Shown piece after piece: positions 33,101 through 46,665 of a stretch of DNA of 64,000 nt. The notes beneath the pieces are model-generated. The model had not been told where the DNA came from. It saw nothing but the letters and a program-made list of their open reading frames with translations, and did no database searches. Position numbers and translations under genes: made by a program. Position 1 is the stretch's first letter, and every line of letters starts with the position of its first letter. The stretch comes from Celoporthe dispersa (lineage: Eukaryota > Ascomycota > Sordariomycetes > Diaporthales > Cryphonectriaceae), in NCBI GenBank assembly GCA_016584495.1, contig WAID01000003.1, forward strand, positions 62,001 through 126,000, read 5' to 3'.

Positions 33101-34168
33101 GTAGATACAGCCATCTCAAGCACCAATAACACCGAAGATGTTCCTTTTGGCGTCACCAACCTCGATATTTTGCGCGTTGACACCGACGAGGCCAACTTAC
33201 TCGAGGACAAAAGTTCCTCTGTCCTGTCAAGCCCCACATACAGCGACGTGCTCTTCACATGGGGATCAGTCTCACCCTCCCCCAATCGCACCATTCGCGC
33301 TGAGGCGATGGGATGCAACGAGACGCTGGAGGCATTGTATGTAAATACGACCTTTGCAAATTTCGACATGGAAATCATAACTTGCGAGCCCATCGAGCCA
33401 GCCGTGTCTACTTACGAGATGCCCACGGCGCTTACCACTAATACCACAATCAGACCCATCATGTCCCCCCTCACAGCCTACTATCCCTCTACGTGGGACG
33501 ACTACGCCAACTCGACCTCTCCTTTCAAGAATAACAGCGTCTTCGATGACTACATGGCGCTCCTCGTCACGCAGGCAGGGTCCGCGCTGACCATCAAGGA
33601 CTTCGGCGATGCGAACAAGTCAATCGAAATCGTCGAGGCTGTGAAAAATCAGTATGGAATATTGATAGCTCAGAGATTGAGCTATGAATTCCGCATTGCC
33701 TCCGATAGCGTTGATGCGAGAGATGCATTGGAGAATATCACTGCCCTACCCGGGGCCACGGTTGGAAATGACTATGTCCCTGCGGCCAGCCCGCGGACAA
33801 CCATCGCCCGAGGACAATTGAGATTGGTTCAGAATGCGACCCTTACGAGAGTACTACAGGGTCTTCTCGCCACAGTACTAGTGTTAACCCTGGTTGCGTG
33901 GGCGGCGGGCCCTAGGACCAATATTCTGCCTCGAGATTCGATGAGCGTTGGGGGCGTGGGGGCGCTGGTTGCTGGAGGAAATCTGGGAGACCATCTTGCT
34001 GCAATCGCCAAGGATGCCAATAACAAAGAAAGAGAGAACGGTTTGATATACTGGCTAGGTTGGCGGAAGTGTAGGAGCCACGGGGGACCAGAAAATCGGT
34101 TTGGGATTTGGATCGTTGATGAGAGCGGGCAAGCGGCAATGGGAGGTGGATCCCATCCTAGCCACTAA
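30145..34168 (+). CDS. DUF3433 large membrane protein, one A-run frameshift
   Basis: No introns are needed. The first in-frame ATG is at 30145 (MPRSHPSGIFKRA); about 1,340 residues after one correction. There are two DUF3433 modules: WNPMYLKWHMILGLG...YLWSFGPTIVLTIL at about 30460-30660, and LALHPLTRLAMCLILLTI with YIWTNLPAFCFTLVAMGIG at about 32280-32460. Between and after them are large extracellular parts with many N-x-S/T glycosylation sites and several further helices; the C-terminus ends with a helix (VLQGLLATVLVLTLVAWA) and a short tail. At 32849-32856 a run of eight A puts the frame out by +1; with seven A the protein reads on through NLAFPEYILSFPNNS to the stop at 34168. Coding on both sides is well preserved, so an assembly error is likely. 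Cellular role unknown. Confidence 0.8.
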
Positions 34169-35217
34169 AAAAACAGCACCAATGAGTCATTAAATTTCCA
34201 ATTCAACGCATATTTGTTACGACGATTCTAGTTGCCTACACTATCATTGGTATAGACTCCTATGAAACATTTGAGCCTCACGTAGACGGCAAGAAAGATG
34301 CAATGTCGGATCTAGACGAGGGCACCTCGAGACTTGAGTTGGACCAGTGAAGCTCCTTTGAACCTACTTGCTCAAGGTCGCAGTCTCCTCAACCAGCAGC
34401 TGTGACAACTTCAGGCGACTCACATTTGCCGTCCAAATGAAGCCGATTCTACCTGCAGTACGCCCAAAAGGCTTTGCTCCCTCATTTTTCCCCTTTTTGG
34501 AAATTTTACTAATGTAGCCATATCTCCCCTTTTGGGTAGCGCGCCCGCAGCCCCGGCCCGGCTCCATACTTGCGAGGGTGTGCTTCAGTCGAGCGTATGG
34601 TTTGCGGGATTGATGGCGGAGGTCGAGGGCCCAGTCTCTTTCCTGCGCCTAAGATATAATCATTGCCAGGAGCCATGGAACCCATGTCAAAATTTAGGCT
34701 CTCGTGTGGGGTAGCTGCGGCGTGTCGGCATTGCAGCAACCACGATGGTCTTGCTGCTGCCCAAGCAGGTCACTTCCTCAAAGCAAGCTGCCTGCAAAGC
34801 AACTTTTGCAATGAAGAGCGAGTCTCTGTCTTGTGCAGACTTGCCAGGCACCTGCCCTCCAGAGTTTTTACTAGCTAAGCTGACCACTCTTTCCTTCTGT
34901 AATATATCCTCTGAATGGATTTTTTCCCTAGAGAATCCATACGTCAGTTTTATTGTATCAGTGGTACGACGCAAAACGATTGGCGCATTATTGTAACAGG
35001 GTGGCTTGCAGTATAAATATTTGTCTTCTGGCTGTGTGGCACCGTCTTCGACCGGCATCAACATGAAGCATCAAGAGATTGACACAACTTTTTCTGCCTT
35101 TTCATGTAATAAATCGTTCTCTTTCTGTCTGCCTGCTCTTTCAAAAACTGAAAACATTCTATTATAGCCCAAGATAGGCAAAATAACAAAGTATTTCAGG
35201 TTAATTCTGTATGGACC
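34169..35217. other. Intergenic, 1 kb, no gene seen
   Basis: The open frames here are short, with no recognisable product. Composition is ordinary. It holds the 3' ends of two converging genes. Confidence 0.5.
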
Positions 35218-37331
35218 TCAGCACATCGATTTCCCAGTCGTTGTCTCTCTCCTTCTCTCTCGCTCTCCCCTCCACCCCATTCCCCAAAACCACTCCACCG
35301 CAACAAGTACACTCAATACTACAACCAGCAACGCCAAGCCAGAGAACGCCATAGCAGGGCCGAGAAGCTCAGTCATCCTGTCTACGAGGGCCACGCCGAC
35401 GGCAGCCATGCTGCACCTCACCAGATTATTTACGGCCGTGCTGCCCGCACCGCTGCCCGGGTACAGATCGGACACGAGCGTCGTGTTGATGGCAAATATT
35501 GCATTGGATGTCGCAGCAATGAGAAATTGTAGCATCAGTGGCACCGCAATCCACCCAGGGCTCGATGCTGCAGCTATCCCAGACTCGGCTGGCGACAGCA
35601 CGGTGAAGCCGAACAGAGCTGTGGCGACGACGAACAAACAGGTCATCCAGGGCATGTGGCGGAGGCGGGCGTGCTCGATGGGGAAATCGGGCGATAAGGA
35701 CTTTCTGGTCTTGGAAGGCGGTGGTGCGTCCGGGTAGAGCTCGAGGTACCGCTCCTCGTAGCGCACAAAATCTCGCGTCATCAGCTTGCCGGCAATGGTT
35801 GAGCCTGCTATCGTACCAAGTCCTGTGCATATGAGTGTCCAGTTAGTAAAAGCAACCAGAAGGGAAGGCCAATATAATAATATGATGTGCCCTTGCGGAA
35901 CAAAACAGAAGTACGCCCTTGGATGGTGTTGGCCCACTCTAGGCAGACACGTTTTCCCCGTCCCAATTCTGAAGTGCCAGGGCTGAAAGACTAGATCGGG
36001 CTCTAACTCACCATTAGGTAAAAATGCTAACCCGAGGGTCAACTCGGTCATATCAAAGCGTTGATCGAACAAATCTGTCGTGCTGGCAACTACCATGCTC
36101 CAGACAGTGTAGACCATTCCGCCAAAGATAAGGGTGACTGAAATATCTTTCTCCAGAAGCATTCTCAGGGGCCCGAGGAATGTCTTGAATGTGACTCTCG
36201 GGGCGTGAACACTGCCCTCTGCATCCACCATGTATTCGGGCTCTTTGAATTTGTAAATGATTGGTCGGTGGATACCTGTGAGTCGCTGCGTGCCATTGCC
36301 AGCAATGACCCTGAGGGTTTCTGGGAGGAAGACGATGATGGTAATAAGCACGAGACCGGAGAGAATAGTGAGGAAAACGAAGATAGCTCTATTTAGGAAT
36401 TAGCAGGGGTTCTCGATGATAATATCTAAATCAATTGTAAGAGCAAGCGCCATTACCGAAAACCAAGAAAATTGCCCAATATTCCACCCAGCACGGGGCC
36501 AACGGCAATACTGAAATTTCGAACTAGGGGACATAAGTAACGCGTTTCATCCGGGTTCTCGTCAAGTGATGCGACCTACTGGCTTGATAAAATCCAATAA
36601 AGGCACCCCTCTCAAGCGGTGTAGAAATATCCTGGATAACTCCATTTCCTATCTTTTGTCAGACTCAAATTTAGGGCCAGGTACAAGTAAATTTCTAGTG
36701 ATAACTGTAACATACCAATACTAACAGTCGACGCACTACCGGCTGACTGCAGACCGCGGAAGGCTAGCAGTACTGCGAAATTTGGCGAGAAGCTCAACAC
36801 AATGTTCGCGATGATGTAGACCGAGAAAGAGCCTACGTATACCATACGACGGCCCAGCGTATCAGAAAGAGGTCCCCAGAATAATGGAGATACCCCTTGG
36901 ATGATCAGGTACGAGGTGATAGTGAGAGAGACTTCACCTATGCTCACATTCAGATCCTGAAAAAACAAGTCAGTTTCTATAAGATCGCGTTTGCTCGGCA
37001 TACTTACTTTTGTGATGGAATCGAGAGCGGGAAAGTATATATTTGAAGATAAGCCTGAGAACAGGCCTGCTGCCCCGATGATAGCCACCAGCTTCCACTT
37101 CTGTCGCTTATTGAAGATGTGGAATGGCTGTTCTTCCGGGATTTGCGGTCTAGATGCACTCTGACCAGCAAATACTTTGTTGTTCGGCTCGGATATCCGG
37201 TCGTCTTCGAGTTGCTTTGAGGTGACGAGTGAGTTCTCTGATGCTACTTCTGAAACGGAAGCGTTTGTAGAAGTAATAGACCGGTTGCCGAAGCGTCGGC
37301 GGGAGCCAGAGCTGATTGTTTCTCTGTCCAT
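35218..37331 (-). CDS. MFS drug:H+ antiporter (DHA1, QDR/DTR-like)
   Basis: Six exons on the minus strand: 37331-37008, 36956-36716, 36648-36580, 36523-36457, 36388-36012 and 35822-35218. All introns are GT-AG and phases agree, giving 560 residues. A polar N-terminus of about 85 residues precedes about 12 helices. The DHA1 motif A is visible as GPLSDTLGRRMVYVGSF, preceded by SYLIIQGVSPLFWGP, and a motif-C-like stretch IAVGPVLGGILGNFLGFR lies in segment 5. The central cytoplasmic loop is about 90 residues and the C-terminus is polar and basic. This is the polyamine/quinidine-type exporter layout, acting at the plasma membrane. Intact; substrate unknown. It is the last healthy gene before the AT-rich repeat block. 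Confidence 0.85.
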
Positions 37332-38590
37332 GGTTCCTTACGCCGTCGCTCTCGTCGTTGAGTAGTCACCGGAATATGAGATACCGAGGGGGATCATTAA
37401 GGAGCTGCTTAGTAAAAAGACGACGAAACGTGGTGGATCGGTGAAAAACAAAACTTGTCGTGAGAGTCAATCAAACAAACGAATAGAAAAGTCAACAAGG
37501 TAAAAACACAAAAATATAGGAGACACATCGAATATATTACATACCCGAGATCACCTGCAGCGTCACTTTTGCGGCTCAGGGGTTTTCGAAGAGAGTTCAC
37601 TCAAAGCATCGATATTGTGATCTTCTCCGCCTAGACAGCAGGCCATAGCTTCCACACCCTTGCCCGTCAATTAGTATTATCATCGTCCCAAGGCAATCAG
37701 CGGCCTGCCCGATTCCTCAGCAAATGGTACCACCAACTAAAAATCCGTATTGATCTTCCGATGAAAGACTCGTATTCAAAGCCGCACAACAACTTTATTA
37801 AAACGAGCCCGAGTCGATCCGGATTATGACACCATCGCCAAGAGCTGTGAATACGAGTATTCGACGCTTTGAACTAATTACCTTTTGGCGGACCTGATGG
37901 CGCGTAACATAGCCTTGTAGCTACTTCTAGTTGCTGAAAGACCAATCAATGGCGCAATTACAGCGCGACATATAATGAGATGCTGCGAAAGAGGGTGCGG
38001 TGTAAGCACTCAATTACACATCAAAAGACCCGTCGCTAAATGGTTCACAGAAACCGGAGGGTTTCTTGGGGGAAAGAACAGGTACGAAACGTTCGGACTA
38101 ATGTTTCAAGAAATAGATTTTATTATAAACTACTATTATTATATATACTTCAAAAGTTTCTGATTTCTCCAGACCGTTGCCGTAGCCTTCCGTCTCCTTT
38201 TCACATCGCAATGCTATCGCTTCAATAGTTTTATAGGAAATCTGATTCTCGAAAGTGTAATACAACTATTCTGCTCGCATTATGGAATAGTGCTGCTCTG
38301 GACCAAGGCTTTTCCGAAATCGCATGATACCTCTGAGTTGGAATGTATTCATACAAGCTTTGAAATAGACGACACTGTAATAGTTAGTCTTCTTCTGCTC
38401 GACTGATGCTACAGCTTTCCTTTAACGGCATATCTGTAATGCAAGGGCAATTCACACTCTATTTCTTCTTTATTAGCACGATCTGTAGCAGTGTGATTGG
38501 GAGAAGCAGTTACCTTTTGCCTTTCTTGCCCGTACTTCGTTATAGAACATAATATCAATATAATGAGCACTGCGGTAATCCGAAGATTCC
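37332..38590. other. Transition zone to the AT-rich repeat block
   Basis: It carries the promoter of the DHA1 transporter (gene on minus). No coding region is recognised. Base composition is ordinary up to about 38,580, after which AT content jumps and C and G become scarce. Confidence 0.5.
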
Positions 38591-41500
38591 TAAATACCGA
38601 TTAGGTTTATACTAGCAAGAAAGATATCAAGAAGCATTGAGTCCTTAAATACAGAACTATGCGAGTCCTAATAAATAATGCAAATATTCACTGCCTTTGG
38701 AGCTATTCAATATACAAGACTAAATACTTAGATTGATGACTAAAGAGCTATATACTGAATCTATCTATTAGTAATAAGTATATCTTTATATATTTAGCTC
38801 TTCAATTTGATAAATATAATAGATATCTATTCTATCTATTACTAATAGATATAATAAATATCTATCTTATCTATTAGTAATCCTAATCTTAGATTATATA
38901 ATCCTTTTTCTCTGCTGTTTTTCTATTTAGATTCTATTAATTTTCTATACTCTACTATTAAGCTACTTTATTTATAATCTATATATTGGATAAATTATAA
39001 TATTATCTCTCTTTTATTAATTATTATTCCTAATAATTTTTCGTAAATAATTTCTATTTTTCTAATATATTATTATGCTTTCCTAATCGAGATATTATAT
39101 AGAATTATTATTTCTTATATATCAAAATCTTATTCTTCTTGCTAAGCTTTTATTCTTACTGCTATTATATTTTGCAGCTCTTTTCTTTTTATATCTTATT
39201 CTTATTATAAGGATTATAAGCTGAATGCTAAATATTGTATTAATAATTCCTTTTCTTATTATTGCATTTGCATTTATTTAAACTTATCTAATTATAATTA
39301 CTATAGGCTTTCCCTTAAGCAGTTTAATTGGATTATTGCTAAGCATTGCTGCTTGAAAAGAAGTTAGAAATAGTTAAGAAGAAGGCTGCTATTTTGAATA
39401 TAAAAATCTTTTATCTGCAAAAATAGAAGAAATTGTGATATAAGAAGATAATATGAGCGATTTATTGCAATATTAATAATTTGGAAAAATTAGAATATAT
39501 AGAGTAGGAGAAAACTAAAGCTAAATATATAGCTGCTAAGAATATTAATTAAAGTATTAAGATTTTGATATTTGAGAGTTTTCTGCTTAAAGAATATTCT
39601 AATCTATTTTTGCAGAGAATTGAGAAAATTAACTAATCTATTATAGATCTTAGTTTATTTAGTATTATAAATTCTAGGAATATAGATACTAATCTTTCTG
39701 CAAGCTTATAATTTTTAGATAAACTTGCTATCTCAGATTTTTATTTCAAGCTAAAGCGATCTTTCTTAATCTATAAAAGTATTATTTTGCTAATATTCTT
39801 AAATTGAATTTTTGCTGATATTAGCTGATTTTTTTTATAAGCTTTCGCTATTATTATAGCCTTTTTATTTAATAAAATATTAATATTCTTTTTTCTTTTT
39901 TGCATATACTTTAAATCTTTTCTATTTCCTATTATTATTCTTCTTTTAGAATAATATTATTATTATATAAGAGTTTTGCACTAAGTAATATTAATTCGAG
40001 AAATAATATATAAAAGATTAAATATAATCTTTAATATAATATTGCAAATTTGTAATTGATTAGTAAGATCTTATATAAGATTTTGAAAAGTCCTAGTTTC
40101 TTATAATCTAGTTTATTGTTAGGTTTTATAATTTTAATATTTTTGCAAATTAGATAGACTTTATCTTCTTTCTATAAGATTAATCTTTTAATCTTTTTAG
40201 AATTTGCATATTAAGTTATATATTTTTGAATAAATGCGAATTCTAATTATAATTCTTTTTTAATCTTTCTAAATCTAAGCGCTTTTCTTTTCTACTACTT
40301 TTGCATTTGCTTCTAGCAATACTTTATAATAAGCTATTAGATTATGCTTATAGAATGCGTAGAATAATAAAACTCTTATAATGCTAATATTTGCATTATT
40401 ATATGCAAATTATGCTAATAATAGCAGTTTAATCTAATTATTCTGCTCTTAATTAATATAATATCTAAAATATTATTCTATAATTTAATTAATTTATTCT
40501 ATTTATTTATCTATTTATAAATAGAATGCAGTTGATATTTTATATATAGTTCTGAGCTATTTTATAAACAATATTCAGAAATTTAATATAAATTTTCTAT
40601 TTCTATCCGAAATAAGTTTTTATAGTATTCTATAATTAGCTATTATAATTCTGAGAAATATATATGCAAATTTTTTTGCTATACTGCTTTCCTTATAGGA
40701 TAAGAAATAAGTATACTTACTTAATCTGCAAACTACTATTAAAATATTATCAAATTATATTTTAATTAAAGATTCTTATAAAAGAGATAGCTTAATAATA
40801 AAATCTAGATTAATTAATTGCTAAATAGCTATAAGTATTAGTAAAGATTGCAATAATCTATAAAGCTTATATTATTCTGTTTTATTTTTTTTATAGCTAT
40901 TATATATCTTAAGAATATTCTTTATCCTTTTCTTGAGTCTTAGAAGATTCTAATGTTTCCGGATTCTCTTATAAATTGCTCTGACTTCTTAATATTTATA
41001 TGCGAGTGCGCTATATATATTCTTGATATATTTATCTTATTCTACTAGAATTATATCTTCTGAGTTTCTTTCTTGATATATAATTCTGAATATTATATTA
41101 ATTTCTTATATTTATATAAAATTACTATTTTTATTTATACTAAGGAGCATTTATTCTTCGATATCTATATTTGATTAAAGATCTGATTGTTTATTGAGAA
41201 TATTTGCTCTAATATTTTCTTTTTCTGGAATATAGATTATTTTAATATCGAACTAGAAAAAGAATTCTGCCTATCGAACTTATTGCCTATTTAAGATTTT
41301 AATTATTATAAATATTATAAAATTCTTATAATTTATAAATACTTTAATTAGCAATTTTGCTTTAATTAGATAGTATTGCTATTTCTAAAATATATATATT
41401 ATTGCTATAAATTCCTTATCTGGAATCTTATATTGTAATTCTGGTTTGCTAAACTTTTTTAAAAAATTTGCTATAAATTTTAATTATTTTTAATCATTTC

Positions 41501-44500
41501 TCTAAATTAATTCTGCACTATATTTATATTCCGATATATTTAGCGCGATTTCGAATTCTTATATTAGATTAGCTTTCTCAAAGACTGGATTTTTCGCAAT
41601 TTTAGCCTTAATAGTTTTAAAAGCTCTTTATTTTTCCTTATCTTATCAGAATACTTCGCTTTTTTTTATCAAATTTATTAATAGTTTAGTAATTATCAAA
41701 TAATTACTAATAAATTATCGATAGAAATTTGCATATTCGAAGAATATTCTAATATTTTTTACTATTTTAGGAATTAGCTAATTGCGCAAAGCTTTGATTT
41801 TATTTTTTTGCATCTATATATAGCTTAGCTTAATAATATATCTAAAATAATCAACTTTTTGAATATAAAAATAATTCTTAGTTAGTTTTATAAAAAGTCT
41901 ATTATCCTAAAGCATTTATAGAATTATTTATATATACTTCTTATATTTCTTATAATCTTTGGAATAAATAAAAATATTATTAAGATAAGTAGTAATAAAA
42001 ATATTAAGATATTTATATAGAATATAATTAATTATTTTTTGGAAAAATGCTAATATATTGATTAATTCAAAAAATATAATCTAGTATTCGAAATATCTAT
42101 AGCGAGTCCTAAAAGCTATCTTCTATTCTTTTTCTTCCTTAATATATATATAATAGTAATCTTCTTTAAGATCGAATATTATAAATTATTATATATTATA
42201 TAGCTAATCCTTAAGCTTTCTAATAAATAGTAAAAGATATCGATTTTTGATAATAATATTATTAAGCTATTTATAATTTATACAAAGTCTGAATTTGCTA
42301 TTCTTTTTAAATATAAATATTATAAGATATCTTGCTAGAGATTATAAAAATCTAATATATTCTTATTTAAGATTCTTATCCAAATATTCTCTAAATGCTT
42401 TAAGTTTTGCTTTATTTAAGCTATAGATTAGCTTGAATCCTAGTTTAGTCTCTTTTTTCAGAAGGATTTTGTGATCGAATAATCTATATTCTAGAAATCT
42501 ATTTTTGAATTTTCCTGAGAATAATTTTATAAATTCTTAATATTTTTTTGGAATTTCTTTGAATATTAATATAGATCTTTCCTCATTTTCTGCTATCTAG
42601 AGAAATAAAAAATATTATTAAATATTCTTCTTCTTATTTTGGAATATTTCTAAGCAATTTCTTTATAAGCTATTAGTTATATTAGATCTTGATTATTTCT
42701 TTTCCCTTATTAAGCGATCCAAATCAGTATTTATAATCTATTATAGCTTATTAATTCCTTTTTTTAGAAAACTGATTTCTTTATAATTCCAAAATCTATA
42801 TTTATTGCTCTATAATATATCTTTTTTTCATATCTAGCTATTATCTATTATTATATATAATTTATCTTTAATCTTTTTTTATAAATTTAAAGATTTTATA
42901 ATCTTTCTCTATAAGCTATCAATTCCTGCTAATTTGAAGATATATATAAATCTATTTAAATGCTTTTTCCTTAGATTATACTTAGTAATTAAATTCTATT
43001 TTTCGCTTTTAATTGCGATTATTTCTTTAGATATAGCTTATTTCCAAAAGATCTAGCTAATAATCTAATTAATTCAAAGATTATACTTTTTAAGCTAAGG
43101 AAATCCTAGAATTAGCATATACTATATTATATTTATAATATCAAAGATAATATATATTGTAAAGCTTTGAATAAATATTAGTAAATAATTAATTTCTATA
43201 TCTATAATATTTTGATTATATAAGATAAGCTTTTTTTTTATAATACTGAGAATATAAAATTCTTTCTTATATTGCTATAATATCTATATTATATTAATTA
43301 TTTATAGTAAAATATAGTTTCTTTAGATACTATTATCTAATAATGCGCAATATCTTTATTTATTAATAATTATATTAAATATAATATATATATAGTCTTT
43401 CTTAATTATTATATATAAAGATTTTCCTAATTTGGATTATTTATTATTCTTTATAAGCAATCTTTTTTTTTTAGAAATTAAATTGCTTATTTTGCAAATT
43501 TTCTTACTTATTAATAGCTATACTAATGCTTTCTCTTCTAATCTTAATTACTATACTATATATCTACTTTTTTTTATTTATAGATCTTATATATTCTAAT
43601 AATGCATTACTATTATTTGATATACTTATTAATATATACTTTTGGAAAATTATTCGAATATCTAATTTATGCATATTCCTAAATATAATCGAATTTCTTT
43701 ATAAATTGAATATTTAGTTTCTCAATAATATAAATAATCTTATCCTATTCTCTAATTAGGAAATATTCGTTTTCTATTTTTTCTGCAAAATATATCTTAT
43801 AGCTATAATATATATAAGAGATCTATACAATCTTATAATGCTTTCTATAATAGTAAGCAATCTTAAGATTTTTGTATTTAAAAGTCTTTGCTTTTTGAAA
43901 AGATATATAAATGAAAACTTTCTTAAGTTATTATACTTGGATAATATATCTAATCTATTCCTATCTTAGATTTTATATTAATATTTTTTTATATACTATT
44001 TATTCTTAGCTAATATTATCGCTCTCTAATTTGGAAGTTTCTAATTATAATAGCTTATTTAGCTGCTTATCTTATAGATCTTTCGATTTAGGGATTTCAA
44101 TTATTGCTTTTTCTAATTCTTTATTAAGAAATTATATCTAATATTCTAGAGAGAATCTCCTTTTATTATTTTCTAATTAACTATTTTCTAATTAATTATC
44201 TATTAGATTAGATAAATAATCTGAATTGCTATTTTTAAGATTTTATTATAATATAAGCTATATTATTCTATAGCTAATTATTTTTTTTCTTTTAAGCTTT
44301 TTAGAGAATTATTCTAAGCTTTTTTTTTCTGCAAAATACAATAAGTATTTATTATTATAATAGAATATCTAATTGAGATATTTATAAATAATAGAATTCG
44401 CTATTTGCTCGGATAAATAATTATTGCTTAGCTGATTAGATTTCTATCGCTTTGCAATATTTGCTTATTATTCTTTCTAAATAGATTACTATCTAGATTT

Positions 44501-45458
44501 CTTAAGCTGCTTATACTCGCATACGAAATATCCTAATTTTCTATAATTAAAGCATTCTTTATTACTTCTGCAAGTATTGCAATTAATAATATCGAATTCT
44601 ATAAGTCTAATATAAATGCTATTGCTTTAGAAAATGCTATATAGCTTCTTTTAATATTAGAGTTTCTTGCTCGAATTAGCTGGGATTCTCCAAATTTAGT
44701 CTCCTCTTTTCTTAGATTTTTCTATCTATTATTTATATAAGCGATTATCAATACAGATTGCCTAATTCAAGAATATTGCAAAGTTTTCTAGCTAATTCTA
44801 TTTAAAGATTTCATTCTTAATTTTATTCTTAAATCTCTTATAATAATATTCTATAAAGTTCTTATCTTCTTATAAAAGCTATACTAAGAGCTATTTGAAT
44901 CTAATTATATAAGCTAAAGCTAATTTAATCTGCTTTAGATTTATAAGTTATTAAGCTATAATGCATTTTTTATTTAGATTATTGAAAGTTTTCTTAAGAG
45001 CTTTCTCGAAACCTATAAAGGAATCGAATATATTCTTAATACTTTGATTGCATGCATTAAGATTATTCTAATGCTCCAGATAGTTGCGTAAAGAAAGTTC
45101 ATATCAAATAAAAGTATTTTTTTCAAAGCGAATTCTAGTAAGAATAATTTTTTCATATTTAGAAGTGAATTGAGCAATATAATATAGAAAATATGCTTTG
45201 CAATAGATAAGGAATCCGTAAAGCATTTTCTGCGCTCTATTATATATAATCAGCTTATTTATCTTGTATGCTTTATTTGCTATAATAGGAATTGGATTAT
45301 TATTCTATTGCTATAGAGTGCGAATCTATTCCTGAAGATTAGCGATAGTATTGACTATCTATTTATATATAAGCTCGTGAGTAGATGAAATAAGCATCTG
45401 AAGAGCTATTATATTCTATATTGCTCAAAAGAATAATATTGAATCTTTTTTTAAACAA
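38590..45458 (-). mobile_element. RIP-degraded Ty3/Gypsy retrotransposon, minus strand
   Basis: Read on the minus strand, this AT-rich block keeps Gypsy landmarks despite many stops. At 44521-44560 a degraded Gag zinc knuckle reads CFNYRKLGYFVCE, where a Cys and a His appear changed to Tyr, as C:G to T:A mutation would do. At about 42050-42320 the reverse transcriptase core shows LNNIIIKNRYLL-like and PLRTRYGYFEYL-like strings in broken frames. The gag-to-RT order gives the minus orientation. Its right (gag) end is cut at 45458 by the start of another element's LTR. I could not place its LTRs, so the left border at about 38.6 kb is a composition boundary, not an element end. No intact gene lies here. 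Confidence 0.75.
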
Positions 45459-45847
45459 TGTTGTGGTGGCCAGTAGAGTGGACCTCAAGACATGGAATGT
45501 AGGTAGGTTCTGAGATCGTTCAGATATAAGAGTGCAGCCCCTATTTATTTTTTTTCTATGCTTAGACAGAAATAATAAGCAATCTTCCCTTTTTTTCTCA
45601 ATTTGAGCTCTCTGGACAAGTCTAAAGCAAGCTTTTCACCCTAACCTTATGCATATATAGCCTTCGTTTATTATCATCTTTATAATCGATTTAATACGCT
45701 TAGATTATATAAGCTTTTACTTATTACTTTAATATTCATCCTTTCATGCAATAGCGCTCGAGATTCTAATTCAATAATATAATAAATATAGATTTAGCTA
45801 TTCAAGCTGATAATTCAAAGCTATCTTCATTATAGCTTATAAAGGCT
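45459..45847 (+). repeat. LTR 1 of Gypsy copy A
   Basis: It begins TGTTGTGGTGGCCAG and matches the LTR at 55706 and the solo LTR at 13312-13699 over about 390 bp, with mainly C/T and G/A differences. The 3' end (near TATAAAGGCTA) is placed by comparison with the solo LTR and is uncertain by several bases. Confidence 0.8.
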
Positions 45848-46300
45848 AGTAATAATAGTAAGTTATACTTTATAGATAAGCATACTTTTTTTCCTAATAT
45901 CTCTTTCTCTTAATTATTTTGTTTGAATATTAATATTTAATAGGCTGCGTATTATATTTGGATTTTTGGATTATGCTTGAAGCTTTTTGAAAAAGAGCAA
46001 AAGCTAGATAGAGAGAGGATAGTATAAGTTCTAATTAGCAAGTAATAAATGAATTATCGAATCCGTATACTAATATTATAAAGAAACGAATTCCTTTTTC
46101 TATAATTCCTTATTATTCTTATACAAAATTCTATATATTTTAAGCTTATATATGCTAATATAGATATAATTTTGATAAGAGTGGATTTTTAACTAAGATA
46201 ACAAGTATTATACTTTTATTAAGTAATATTCTGCAATAAGAAGCGAAATAAATAATCAAGCTTCTAATCCGAATAATATAATTTGCTAGAATATATATAG

Positions 46301-46391
46301 TGATGCACACCTATTTAACTGTGTTTGCCGTACTATTCTGCCAGTCAAGGCACGCATACTCTTTTGCATAGTATAGTGGTCCAGTGCATCA
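46301..46391. repeat. TRIM-like left terminal repeat, 91 bp
   Basis: Starts TGATGCACACC, ends AGTGCATCA. Contains TAGTATAGTGG at 46369-46379, which matches a pol III A box. Confidence 0.85.
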
Positions 46392-46464
46392 ATTGATAGC
46401 TACGATGGGTCTGTGCAAAAGAAATGCGGAGGTTCGCTGTTCGAACCTGGCCTACTCAGCTTTT
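46366..46464 (+). ncRNA. tRNA-like pol III transcription unit spanning the repeat/core border
   Basis: TAGTATAGTGG (46369-46379) matches the A box TRGYNNARNNG, GTTCGAACC (46439-46447) matches the B box core, and TTTT at 46461-46464 follows 13 nt later, as a pol III terminator would. Spacing fits tRNA-derived genes. A hairpin AGGTTCG/CGAACCT surrounds the B box. I could not fold a standard cloverleaf, so this is tRNA-derived rather than a tRNA gene. Confidence 0.45.
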
Positions 46465-46665
46465 CGAGGTCCCGGGGTTGAACCCCCTTGACTACAGGGA
46501 TACGCCGGCGAGACGTGGTAGCGGCAGGCTTGGGAACCCTGACCCCACCCGACGTAGGTCCTTGGAGAGACCAATAGGAAGAAAGCTTGCGATCGGACCC
46601 TTCCTTCGAGTTGAGAGCGCAAGGCCCTTGCGAGGACGCAAGCTTCTCTTCTGTGCAGCGGCAAT

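Noticed and set aside
32987..34168. A separate membrane-protein gene starting near 32987
   Set aside because: It is the continuation of the DUF3433 protein after a +1 shift in an A8 run.
43526..43717. Open frame of 63 codons in AT-rich DNA
   Set aside because: Low-complexity Ile/Leu/Phe/Tyr string that any AT-rich sequence gives by chance; it lies in the degraded Gypsy element.
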